In this document: positions 18,032 through 26,804 of the stretch, piece by piece
How the letters are laid out: each line of letters opens with the position of its first letter
Numbering within the stretch: position 1 is the first letter of the stretch
Assembly: GCA_963771845.1 (NCBI GenBank)
Contig: CAVYVC010000004.1
Coordinates: 1-64,000, forward strand
Source: VAZQ01 sp963771845
GTDB taxonomy: Bacteria > Pseudomonadota > Alphaproteobacteria > Rhizobiales > Xanthobacteraceae
Length of the DNA stretch: 64,000 nt
Direction: 5' to 3'
Position numbers and translations under genes: made by a program
Notes under the pieces: model-generated
Databases searched by the model: none
What the model saw: only the letters and a program-made list of their open reading frames with translations
What the model was told of the DNA's origin: nothing

Positions 18032-19801
18032 ATGAATAGCTATCCGTGCGACAAGACTCGCAGATCGCACGGCTGCCTTTTGCGACGCTTGTCGATCTGC
18101 TCCGTCATCGCGCGGCGAGCAGCCGGACGATCGCGCCTACGTCTTCCTGTCGGACAAGGGCGAGGAAGAAGCTGTTTTGACATTCGGGGAGCTGCATCGG
18201 GAGCGCCACGGCAGCGGCCACACGCTGGCGACAGACCAGCAGTCGGATGATCGTGCCCTGCTGCTGTTCGGGCCGGGGCTGGACTTCATCATTGCTTATT
18301 TCGGCTGTCTTCTAGCCGGCGTGATCCCGGTGCCGATGATGCTTCCCCGGCGCAACAGCTCGCTTGATTGCAGCGCAAGCATTATCGCCGATTGCTCCCC
18401 GCGGTTTGCGATGACAAATGCGCATTTGCACAACGCTCGGCCGGATGTCATCGAGCGATTTCAGGGGAGCGAGATGCAATGGTTCATCTGGATCATGCGG
18501 CCGAGCAGTCGTTCGAACCGGATCGATCGCTGCCAACTCCCGGTCCCGAGGACATTGCTTTTCTGCAATACACCTCCGGATCGACCTCGGACCCAAAGGG
18601 GTGATGGTCAGCCATGGCAATCTCATCGAAAACCTCGAGATGATCCGCCTCACGCTCGGCAACACACGACGATCTACGTATGCGAGCTGGGTGCCGCTCT
18701 ATCACGACATGGGCCTCATCTTGAATGTTCTGCAGTCGCTCTACCTCGGCTCGCTTTGCGTCTTGTTGGCGCCGGTGACATTCATCCAGCGGCCGCTGAC
18801 CTGGCTGCGCGCAATCCATGACTATCGGGCTGAAGTGGCGGGTGCGCCGAATTTCGCGTTCGATCTGTGCGTCCAGCGATTTCGCGCCGATCAGGTGAAA
18901 GGACTCGACTTGTCGTGCTGGAAATTGGCATTCAATGCCGCCGAGCCGGTCCGGGCAGACACGATCGAGCGGTTTGCGGCAACCTTTGCGCCATATGGCT
19001 TCAATCCGCGGTCCATGTATCCGCTCTACGGCATGGCCGAAGCGACTTTGTTGATTTCGTCTGGGCGACGGGCGCCGGTCCGGTAATCCGCACCGTTGGT
19101 CTCGACGCGTTCCGAAGGACATCAAATCGCCCCTCCCGCCGGCAACGACGACAGTGCACCGTGTGGTCGGCTGCGGCCGAAACATCATTGGGCAGCGTAT
19201 CGCGATCGTCGATCCGGAAACGCGGCGGCGGCTCGGGGCCGACCGCATCGGCGAGGTCTGGGTAGGTGGTCCTCACGTTTGCAAGGGCTATTGGTGCAAT
19301 CCGGACGCGACGCGATCGACATTCCCGGCGCGGATCGAGGGGGGAAGACGACGAAGCCTGGCTGCGCACAGGCGATCTCGGCTTTATGGACGAGCGGGCG
19401 AACTATTCATCACCGGCCGCATGAAGGATATCATCATCGTGCGCGGCATCAATCACTATCCGCAAGATATCGAAACCACAGTCTATAACAGCCATCCCGC
19501 GTTACGCCGACATTGCGGCGCTGCATTTTCTATGCTGACCGAAAATAACGAAGAGAAGGTTATGCTAGTGCAAGAAGTGGAGCGCACCTATCGCCACCAC
19601 CTGGACATCGATGAGATCGAGGCCTGCATTCGCGAGGCGGTCGCCAACGAGCACGAGATCACCTTCGACACGATCGTTCTCATTGCGCCCGGTACCATTC
19701 CCAAGACCACGAGCGGAAAGATTCAGCGCGCGCGCACGCGTCAGATGTGGATCCAGGGTTCATTCGAGTCATATCGCAGCGAGCACGGTCGCAGCAGGTA
19801 A
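18032..19801 (+). pseudogene. Fatty acyl-AMP ligase (FAAL/AMP-binding), multiply frameshifted
   Basis: Pieces in different plus-strand frames make up one AMP-forming ligase: GPGLDFIIAYFGCLLAGVIPVP, the AMP-binding P-loop region GSTSDPKGVMVSHGNLI (split by a frameshift near 18580), YASWVPLYHDMGLI, YPLYGMAEATLLIS, then after a break near 19085 IGEVWVGGPHVCKGYW, IIVRGINHYPQDIE and the C-terminal lysine region TIPKTTSGKIQR. PLYHDMGLI is characteristic of FAAL and related ligases that activate acyl chains for polyketide or lipid synthesis. At least three frameshifts make it non-functional. Confidence 0.85.
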
Positions 19802-19811
19802 CGTGCGGTTA

Positions 19812-20237
19812 ATGGCCAAGCTGACACTTTGGGACGTATTGGAGGAATCCTCACGCAGTCACCCGGGATTTCAATATACCAACGTTGCAGAGGCTATTGC
19901 GGAGGTTATCGCGGAAGAGTGCAATCGCAGAGGCGTCAAGTCTCGATCGAAGACGGGCAAGTGGACAGCTCGCAATATCGCTGTGACGGTCATGCGACAC
20001 GTCACGAAGGGGGACCATCCCTTTGATAAGCGCTATGTGCGGGGGTTCACTGTTCCGAAGAAAATTGCCACGGGGCGCGTGCTCGTGCACAACGATGCCA
20101 AACATACACGAACAACTCCAAACGGCGTAAGCGGTTTCCGCGCGTGGACGCAATTGCCCGACACCGAGGGACTGACGAGGTGCGACTGCGGATGGTCGGG
20201 GTTGCCGCACTATCGCCTACAGCCGTTCGACGATTGA
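19812..20237 (+). CDS. Conserved hypothetical protein, 141 aa
   Basis: I do not recognise a domain. The soluble protein starts MAKLTLWDVLEESSRSHPGF, has a basic middle section (RRGVKSRSKTGKWTARNIAV) and ends with a Cys/Trp-rich tail, CDCGWSGLPHY. ATG 19812 lies 10 nt after the ligase stop with only a weak AGCAGGTAA site. The C-terminal 37 residues recur in the fragment at 14698-14811, showing that the family is genuine and duplicated. It is one of the few intact genes in the decayed stretch. Confidence 0.6.
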   Translation: MAKLTLWDVLEESSRSHPGFQYTNVAEAIAEVIAEECNRRGVKSRSKTGKWTARNIAVTVMRHVTKGDHPFDKRYVRGFTVPKKIATGRVLVHNDAKHTRTTPNGVSGFRAWTQLPDTEGLTRCDCGWSGLPHYRLQPFDD

Positions 20238-20306
20238 AGCACATTTGGCATCAATTGAGCAGATGGCATGCTTGCCGGCGGCGATTTTTCGCAGCGGGCT
20301 CGATCG

Positions 20307-20441
20307 ATGGATGACCTGAAGCTCATAGATGCCCTCTCGCACGGACATCCATGGCGAAAAGGGGCATTCATGATCCAGCTCAATCCGGCGGTCCGCGAGA
20401 CGGCTGCTCTTTGGATCGGCGAGCGATCCAGATGGCCTTGA
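20307..20441 (+). CDS. Short ORF, 44 aa, unknown
   Basis: The peptide MDDLKLIDALSHGHPWRKGA... is too short for a family call. Codon use is coding-like and the sequence is not low-complexity, so it may be a small gene or the start of a lost one. No good ribosome binding site is seen. Confidence 0.25.
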   Translation: MDDLKLIDALSHGHPWRKGAFMIQLNPAVRETAALWIGERSRWP

Positions 20442-20453
20442 CGGCCAGATCGA

Positions 20454-20789
20454 TTAAGGCGCGGTGGCGATCGTCCCGATACCACAACGGCGCTGGTCGC
20501 CTGACAAGTCTGTGGCGACCTGACGAGATTTCTTAAACGCCAAAGCGAGCCACTGGAGACCTGTTATCATTTGGGTTAGCCCAGTAACCCACAGATGCAG
20601 GGTGGCGAACACAAATCCTCCGGCAAGCAAGGCGAGCGCGGTCGGTATACATGTCAGCAGGGGAGGCCTGCCGGGATGACGGAGCATCGGAATGAGAGTG
20701 AAGCAGAAGAAGATGTTGCCGACAGAAAGTGCCGCATCCTGCCAGCAATTCTGCTCGATCAGAAATAGCAACTGGTCAAGTACGGGCAT
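20454..20789 (-). CDS. Small inner-membrane protein, unknown
   Basis: The protein of about 111 aa starts MPVLDQLLFLIEQNCWQDAA and has three predicted membrane helices (around ALSVGNIFFCFTLIPML, TCIPTALALLAGGFVFATL and WVTGLTQMITGLQWLAL) and a basic polar tail. The regular spacing and hydrophobic pattern argue for a real gene. ATG 20813 (eight codons upstream) is possible. I do not recognise the family. Confidence 0.55.
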   Translation of the reverse strand: MPVLDQLLFLIEQNCWQDAALSVGNIFFCFTLIPMLRHPGRPPLLTCIPTALALLAGGFVFATLHLWVTGLTQMITGLQWLALAFKKSRQVATDLSGDQRRCGIGTIATAP

Positions 20790-20896
20790 CTTAGACATCC
20801 TTGTAGCCGCCAACGTGGCCGCCGAGGTAAAAGCCGGTGGTCCAAGCCGGTATGTTTGCGGCGCTCACGGTTTAAGAACGTGCGAGCTTTTCGGCG

Positions 20897-21676
20897 TCAA
20901 AAACCTTCCGGGCCGAACTTGAAGTTGAGACCTGCCTTCACGACGTTGACATTGGTCGTGATGCCGATCGTGTTGGTCACAAAGCCGCACGTCCCGCCCG
21001 TTGGGCAGACCAATCCGTTCGGAGTGGTCGAGCTGAAGTTATAGTAGTCATATTCGACGAAGCCGGTGAGCCAGTTCAAGAACGCATATTCGGCACCAAC
21101 TCCGACGGTCCAGCCCCCCGTGTCGCGCTGTCGGAGGCGACGTTAACTCCGCTGACCTGAAAAGCGTAACTGCTGTTGAGCCAAGCGCCACCTGCTTTCA
21201 CGTATCCAAGCAAGCGATCCCAGGAATAGCCGACACGTGCGGTGACCGACGCAAGCGAGTTGTGCTGCGTCGAATCCGACAGCCCCACCACCGGCCCACC
21301 GACAAGGGCCGGGATGATCGCGTTGGCAGTGTTGCCGTTGGCGTTGGTCCAATCATAGTCAGCCTGAATACCGAATACCCAAGCACCGACTTGATAGTTG
21401 CAGCCAATCTGCGCCCCGCCGAGCACGCCGCTCGCAGTGCTGCCGCCGAAGTCGCCAAAAATCGTATCGCTCCAATCGTCGTTCGCCCATAGACCCCCTA
21501 TGTTGCCGCCGACGTAGCACCCGGTCCAAGTGAATACGGCAACGACCGGAGGCGGCGGAGTGTAAACCGGTGCCGGCCTCGCAAGATTCCGCCGCGCCGG
21601 CCTTCCCTCTCAGCAGTGCAATCATGCCTGCACCTGCGAGCAAGAGCTTCGTCCGCCCGATCAAGCCGGCCCTCAT
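20897..21676 (-). pseudogene. Omp25/31-like outer membrane beta-barrel protein, frameshifted
   Basis: Successive minus-strand frames give an eight-stranded porin-like protein: signal peptide (MRAGLIGRTKLLLAGAGMIAL), WTGCYVGGNIGGLWANDDW, the strand-loop part NYQVGAWVFGIQADYDWT, ARVGYSWDRLLGYVKAGGAW and the C-terminal NFKFGPEGF. Two frameshifts (near 21560 and near 21110) break it. GWTVGVGAEYAFLNWLTGFVEYDYYNF-type motifs (split over two frames) are typical of Hyphomicrobiales Omp31 homologues. A tail fragment of a paralogue is at 15501-15556. Confidence 0.8.
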
Positions 21677-22428
21677 GCTGCGACTTAGCAGCTGACGGAC
21701 CCGCAACTGCAGTTTGTGAAGAAAAGATGACTCCCCCGAGACCCCCATGTTCCCCTCCGACGAACGCGCAAACGCGCATACCCGAGCACGAGCATGTTCC
21801 TCATAGCTCGGGATGATTACTAGCAGAGTTTGTTTGCTTGCGTGTTTCTATATTTGGTTATGTTGCTGCCGGATGTTTCTGATGCCACAGAAATGCCTTG
21901 AGCCTCGTGCTCCACACTCCACGGTCATTTCCACATAGAGCCTTAAGCACCAAGCTTGGCGGACATGCCGTGAGTATCTATTTGGGACGAGTTTTTGGGC
22001 TGTGAATTTCCGCCGCTGATCTTCCAGCTTAACTGCGACAAAGCCTGTTCGCTCGGGGGGTTACCTTCCGTGCCTGGGATTCCTTGGCTCTTTCAACTTC
22101 TGGCATCAGTGCGCCCATCTGGCGCACGCGATCCGTCCCTTAGCCCTGTGCTGCAGCGGCCAAACCGCCGCGCCACCGATATACGCAATGAATTCCCGTC
22201 GCCTCCCTGAGCCGTCGCAAGCCAAAAGGACGAAACTCTACCACACCAAACGAAGCTGTTGTGCGTCACAGCAAATTGAACTGCCCCACTTCCGGATTGG
22301 GTCAATAGTTTGCATTACCGCGCCGCAGCATTGCTGTCTGCTTCCCAGTTAGCGGAATCGATTTGCGCAGCCAAGGGCTTCCGAGTCGTGCCATAACCGG
22401 TCGTGAGCAGATGCAGCAATGCACATCC
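21677..22428. other. About 750 nt without recognised gene
   Basis: Short frames on both strands show no domain. The stretch between the outer membrane pseudogene and the inverted ABC_sub_bind fragment appears to be non-coding or decayed sequence. Confidence 0.5.
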
Positions 22429-22950
22429 TTATTCGATCACCTCGTCGGCGAGAGCGAGCAAGGTCGGGGGAATATTGAGATCGAGCGCCTTGGCAGTCTT
22501 GAGGTTGATGACCAGTTGATATTTGGAGGCCTGCTCCACTGGTAGGTCGGCGGGTTTGGCGCCTTTGAGAATTTTGTCGATATACAGAGCAGCGCGCCGA
22601 TGCAGGTCCTCGATATCGGCTCCGTAGCTCATCAGGCCGCCCGCATCCACAAACTCCCTCGTGCCGAAGACTCCCGGCTGCCGAAACCGCAATGCAAGTT
22701 CCACAAGCGCGGAACGGTGGGCTGTGCTGAGCGGAGAGATGATGTCAATGAAGCCGTCAATCCGTTCTCGTCCCATTGTCGCAAACGCGCCCGCAAAGTC
22801 CTCACCTGTTCGCGTGGGGAGGAACACCAGTTTGAGTTTGAGCTTTTCGCCAGCCTCCTCAACTGCCCGTACGGCCAAAGAATGGGAGGGCTCAGTCGTG
22901 CTCTCTATCCATTGATCTGGTACAGCGGCACGCGGCGCCGACACCAATAA
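22429..22950 (-). pseudogene. ABC_sub_bind protein, C-terminal half (inverted fragment)
   Basis: The minus strand encodes about 173 residues of the C-terminal lobe of an orphan ABC_sub_bind (COG2984-type) protein: GREFVDAGGLMSYGA-like, LYIDKILKGAKPADLPVEQ and the ending LALADEVIE. There is no N-terminal half on this strand; upstream in the same frame the translation becomes antisense to the plus-strand fragment at 23110. The plus-strand frame at 22363-22545 is the antisense of this piece. Confidence 0.85.
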
Positions 22951-23109
22951 TGTGGAGCTGCCTGAATTTCTTTTTCGCGATTGCGGTCGGCACCGGCGGC
23001 GATGGAGCTTGAGGATGGACCTCGGGCTGGTGGGCCGAGCCGCCGGTGAAGCCGACCGACCTACGGGGTCGATTCCTGATCGCCGGGCTGTTGCGCACAG
23101 CGGTTTGGG

Positions 23110-23370
23110 TTGAACGTGGACGTTCTTGCTTCGCATACGACTGAAGCCATCGCAGCCATTCGCAGCCTCAATACGGCTATTCCCGTGGTTATGACGGCCA
23201 TTTCCGATCCGATCGGCAATGGCCTGGTGGCGAGCTTCGCACGACCCGGCGGCAACACGACGGGCGTCACTCTCTTCTCCAATGAGCTGGCGGGGAAGCG
23301 GCTGGAGATGCTCAATCAACTCGTCCCGCAGCTCAAACGCGTCGCCATACTCGCGGAACGAGACCGAGCG
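23110..23370 (+). pseudogene. ABC_sub_bind protein, central fragment on the opposite strand
   Basis: It encodes VDVLASHTTEAIAAIRSLNT, IPVVMTAISDPIGNGLVASF, ARPGGNTTGVT and LAGKRLEMLNQLVPQLKRVA, the hinge region of the same family as 22429-22950. Both ends of the gene are missing. Its orientation relative to the C-terminal half implies a local inversion. Confidence 0.8.
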
Positions 23371-23521
23371 ATCGGAGGTACTGCGGACATAGACCGGCCC
23401 CCGGCCCCGATCGCTTCCGACGAAAATGACCCATCACGTTTTTTCTCGCTCACCATTTGCTGTGCTGCACAACACTAACTCCGCGATATACTAGGGTCTG
23501 ATCCTGAGCCGTGGGGACCCT

Positions 23522-23605
23522 GTGAAGAGACGCGACTTCACCACAGTAATTGCAGGTGCAGCGTCGCTCGCTGCGGTGCATGAATCCGCTTCTGACCGAT
23601 TTTGA
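23522..23605 (+). pseudogene. Tat signal-peptide fragment of an ABC_sub_bind-type protein
   Basis: From a GTG the codons read VKRRDFTTVIAGAASLAAVHE, then a stop after 27 residues. The RRDF and following hydrophobic stretch are the twin-arginine start typical of this family (compare MRRRELIGLLGG at 43200). Only the leader remains. Confidence 0.55.
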
Positions 23606-24033
23606 TGCAAACGGTCACGACCGCAATCCTCCTGCTTCTTATTATCGGGGCGGCCCCTGCGCGGCCGAGACCTGCCGCAGTCACACCTGATAGCGGACAC
23701 ATCGCATGCAGGCGTGCCGAACTTATCAAGATGGGTCCGCAGACGACACTCAGGTGTTGCAGGCATTTGAGCGCCCACAGGGGTCGGTCATCGAGGATTT
23801 AGGTGCGCTATCTCCATTTCGGCAGCGTTGTGCCAGAGCGTGAAAGACTCCCTGATCGGGCCGCCACAAAATCGATTCAAATCACAGCGCTTGTCGGCTA
23901 TCGGTGATCGCGCGGGACGGCGCTCCCGCGCAAAGCGCGAGAGCGCGATAGAGTGCCGCCGCCAAGGCCGGGAGATAACCATGCCGCTCTACGCCGTGCG
24001 CCGCGGATTTTAGCAGAGAATTGCCAAGCCAGA
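23606..24033. other. About 430 nt without recognised gene
   Basis: It contains GATAGCGGACACATCGC (around 23690), similar to short dispersed sequences in this order, but no supported coding sequence. Confidence 0.4.
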
Positions 24034-24960
24034 ATGCCCCGCACGTTTGAAGATCTGGCCGTCTTCTCGGCGCCCGCCGTATTTGTCGTCCTGTGGGCGT
24101 CGGGCTTCATCGGCGCCAAATTCGGCTTGGCCTATGCCGAGGCGATGACGTTCCTGTCACTGCGCATGATCGCGGTGGTGCTGCTGCTCGCCGTCGTCAT
24201 CGTGCTGACCCGGCCGAAATGGCCCGACCGCGCCGGCCTGTTCCACAGCGCCGTGACCGGCAGCCTGATGCATGGCTGCTGTCTCGGCGGCGTGTTCGCC
24301 GCGATCGAGAACGGGCTGTCCGCCGGCCTGATCGCGCTGGTGGTCAGCCTGCAGCCGGTGCTGACCTCGACGCTGGCCAACCGCTGGCTCGGCGAACGGG
24401 TGCTGCCGCGGCAATGGCTCGGGCTCCTGCTCGGCATCGGCGGCGTCTATCTGATCGTGCACGAGAAGATCGCGGTTGGCGAGACGACGCCGCTCGCTTG
24501 GCTGTTCGCCGTCGTGGCTTTGGTCGGCATTACCGTCGGCACGCTGTACCAGAAGCGGTTTGGCGGCGGCATCGACTGGCGGCCGGGCTTGAGCGTTCAA
24601 TACGCCACCGCCGGCGTCATGTTCGTGCTCGCGGCGTTCGGATTCGAGACGCGTGTGGTGCACTGGACGCCGCAATTCCTGTTTGCGCTCGGCTGGCTGG
24701 TTTTGGTGCTGTCGTTCGGCGCCATCTGGCTCTTGTATTTCCTGATCCGCCGCGCCGCGGCGACGCGCGTCGTCGGCCTGTTCTATCTGACGCCGCCGGT
24801 GACGGCGCTGATGGCGTGGTTGCTGTTCGACGAACGCCTGGCGCCGCTGGCGCTTCTCGGCATGGCGATTTGCGTCGTCGGCGTGTTCCTGGTCAATTGG
24901 CGGATCGGTGGCGAAGGCTTAAGTGCCGTTAACGTGCGGCCGGAGCGCAGTCTTCAGTAG
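24034..24960 (+). CDS. DMT superfamily transporter (EamA/RhaT)
   Basis: This 308-residue protein has ten hydrophobic helices in two EamA repeats. The first begins VFVVLWASGFIGAKFGLAYA and the second after about residue 150 (LFAVVALVGITVGTLYQKRF). The N-terminal WxSGF motif and TPPVTALMAWLLFDERL near the end are typical for drug/metabolite exporters. ATG 24034 was chosen at the start of the hydrophobic domain; no strong Shine-Dalgarno is visible and the frame is open to 23953. It is intact and has no operon partner. The substrate is unknown. Confidence 0.9.
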   Translation: MPRTFEDLAVFSAPAVFVVLWASGFIGAKFGLAYAEAMTFLSLRMIAVVLLLAVVIVLTRPKWPDRAGLFHSAVTGSLMHGCCLGGVFAAIENGLSAGLIALVVSLQPVLTSTLANRWLGERVLPRQWLGLLLGIGGVYLIVHEKIAVGETTPLAWLFAVVALVGITVGTLYQKRFGGGIDWRPGLSVQYATAGVMFVLAAFGFETRVVHWTPQFLFALGWLVLVLSFGAIWLLYFLIRRAAATRVVGLFYLTPPVTALMAWLLFDERLAPLALLGMAICVVGVFLVNWRIGGEGLSAVNVRPERSLQ

Positions 24961-25177
24961 GAGCCGTTGTGATGACCCCGCCAACTGAAGGCGAAAATCA
25001 GGCACTACCTGCCCACCGAATTGTTGCAATGCAGTTTGTCTCCTATTGGCACTTCGCGTCGTTCGCTGCCCTGCACAAAATTGAGACGCGATCCGGGGAG
25101 CTGCGGACAGAGCCCTCGCGGGTACCTAATTCAGCCTAGCGCTTTGCGCAGCTTATCGGACTGATACAGTGATGCGC

Positions 25178-25420
25178 CTATTGACGCGAGCGTGGTACCA
25201 CGTGAGCGCGCCGACCGAACACGATGGGCGCGTGATCGGTTTTCAGCGGCAGCGTTTCGTAGTACGTTTTGAGGGACGCGACATCGACCAGCGTGCGCGG
25301 GCCATCCTTCCGGGCGACAATCTTCTTTCGAGCGATCAATCGCGACAGGCTGCGCTTGCTGATTGACAGGAATTGCGCAGCGTCGCGCGGTGAGAGTGCG
25401 AGAGGTTCGAGAGCGGGCAT
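25178..25420 (-). CDS. Excisionase-type helix-turn-helix DNA-binding protein
   Basis: The 80-residue protein has the winged-helix HTH_17/MerR-like pattern of excisionases: LSPRDAAQFLSISKRSLSRL (helix-turn-helix), then KKIVARKDGPRTLVDVASL, the wing and the VDVASLxxYY end. Such proteins are recombination directionality factors or small regulators in mobile elements. No integrase gene is nearby, so it is an orphan, consistent with a degraded island to its left. Confidence 0.75.
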   Translation of the reverse strand: MPALEPLALSPRDAAQFLSISKRSLSRLIARKKIVARKDGPRTLVDVASLKTYYETLPLKTDHAPIVFGRRAHVVPRSRQ

Positions 25421-25700
25421 GATGGCACCATGGCGTTAGGTGCCCTTCGCGCCTTGGGGTAAAACGGCGCGTTCCCGCTGTTGTCCTGTAGTCGAGGGGG
25501 CGACTATCTCAGGCAGTGCCGTCGAACGTGCTCCGCGCCATTTGAAAGTCGGTCGCGGCGTTGTCGGGATGGCCGGAAACTACCATGGCCGGCAGGCTCG
25601 TCAACCCGCTATAGTCGGGACATGCTGGGCCATGTAGCGCCAGAGAAAATGTGTGGAACAGCGTGTGGAACCGGCCGAAAAACTCAACTATTTCAACGGA

Positions 25701-25795
25701 TCGGCGCAGTGCGAAGCGCCGCCCGATGACAGGCTCCGCGAAATCCGGGGTCATCCCGGTTGGCCCCGCATGTCGCTACGCTCATGCGGGCTACC
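25701..25795. repeat. Dispersed repeat, about 85-95 bp, copy 2
   Basis: Matches 12671-12755 with the same GCCCGATGACAGGCTCCGCG core and CTACC end. It lies just after the cupin gene's stop, in the 3' region of the catabolic operon. Confidence 0.85.
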
Positions 25796-25822
25796 AACTT
25801 CGCGCCCTGCCAACTGATTGCC

Positions 25823-26800
25823 TTACCCGGCGGTGCGCAGCCAGTTGAGCTTCTCCAGGAGATTCTCGTCGGAGACGCGGAGCAGATAGCTTTCGCTGCC
25901 GACCTCCCAATGCGCCGCGCGCCAGGACGGGATGACAAAGACATCGCCGCGCGCCCATTCGAATTCGTATTCGTCGCAGCGCACGCGGCCGCTACCGCTG
26001 TGAACGGCATAGACGCAGTTTGCCGTCGTCTCAGCTTCGTCCACCTTGGCGTTCGAGGAAAAATACCGCCATTTGATCCGCAGGCTGTCGAGGTGGGGTG
26101 GGCCGACCACGATCTCGCGCAGGCCGGGACGACTTTCCTTGTGCTGCGCGGCCTTGGCGCCCCAGCTGGCAAATGGAAACCGGTACGGTGAATTCCCGGA
26201 CACTTCCCCGGCAGTTTCAATGAACTTGCCCTCGAGTCCTTCGAAGAAGATCGGGCCGAGCAGCTGCGTGAGCGGAACGTCGAGCACGTCGATCCAGTAC
26301 GCGTTGTCCGGGCCCTCATTGCAGTGCCCGTGCCAGCACCAGTTCGGCGTGAGGACGACGTCGCCTTCCTCCATCGGCACCTTCTTGCCATCGACGATGG
26401 TGTAGGTCCCCCGGCCGGACTCCAGGATGAATCGCAGCGCGTTCGGCGTATGACGATGGCTGCGCGCGGCCTCAAATCCTTTGATCATCTGATAGGCCGC
26501 CACAATGGTCGAGGCGGTGCCATAGCCATGGCCGGCAACGGGATTATGCAGGATGAGATTGCGCCGCTCTGCATCTTCCGTGCGCACGAGCCTGGCTGCG
26601 GCATCGAGCGCAGGCCGCGCGGTGCGGTACGGCCAATGCGCCGGCAGAAATGTCTTTTTCGGGGTCGGATAGAGCGACGGCTCGGACTTGTTCCAGCCCG
26701 CGCCCATCCCCGCAGGAACGAGCTTTGCGTAGTAATCGTCGAGATCCTTAGCATCCGAAAGCTCTTTTGCGACGATGTCCGGAGCAATGTTCACGTTCAT
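25823..26800 (-). CDS. Gentisate 1,2-dioxygenase-like cupin protein
   Basis: This 325-residue bicupin resembles gentisate/salicylate/1-hydroxy-2-naphthoate dioxygenases, which open aromatic rings with Fe(II). The metal-binding first cupin has SHRHTPNALRFILES with later GDVVLTPNWCWHGH, giving the His triad. The second cupin (GDVFVIPSWRAAHWEV) has a partial motif. ATG 26800 follows AGGAAG. The gene starts 4 nt after the stop of the MetX-like gene, so it is the third gene of an operon. The substrate is probably a hydroxylated aromatic carboxylate (inference). Confidence 0.88.
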   Translation of the reverse strand: MNVNIAPDIVAKELSDAKDLDDYYAKLVPAGMGAGWNKSEPSLYPTPKKTFLPAHWPYRTARPALDAAARLVRTEDAERRNLILHNPVAGHGYGTASTIVAAYQMIKGFEAARSHRHTPNALRFILESGRGTYTIVDGKKVPMEEGDVVLTPNWCWHGHCNEGPDNAYWIDVLDVPLTQLLGPIFFEGLEGKFIETAGEVSGNSPYRFPFASWGAKAAQHKESRPGLREIVVGPPHLDSLRIKWRYFSSNAKVDEAETTANCVYAVHSGSGRVRCDEYEFEWARGDVFVIPSWRAAHWEVGSESYLLRVSDENLLEKLNWLRTAG

Positions 26801-26804
26801 GGTT

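Noticed and set aside
22363..22545. 60-codon plus-strand frame (SLFDHLVGESEQ...)
   Set aside because: It is the exact antisense of the ABC_sub_bind C-terminal fragment; similar antisense ORFs are a common annotation artefact of this family.
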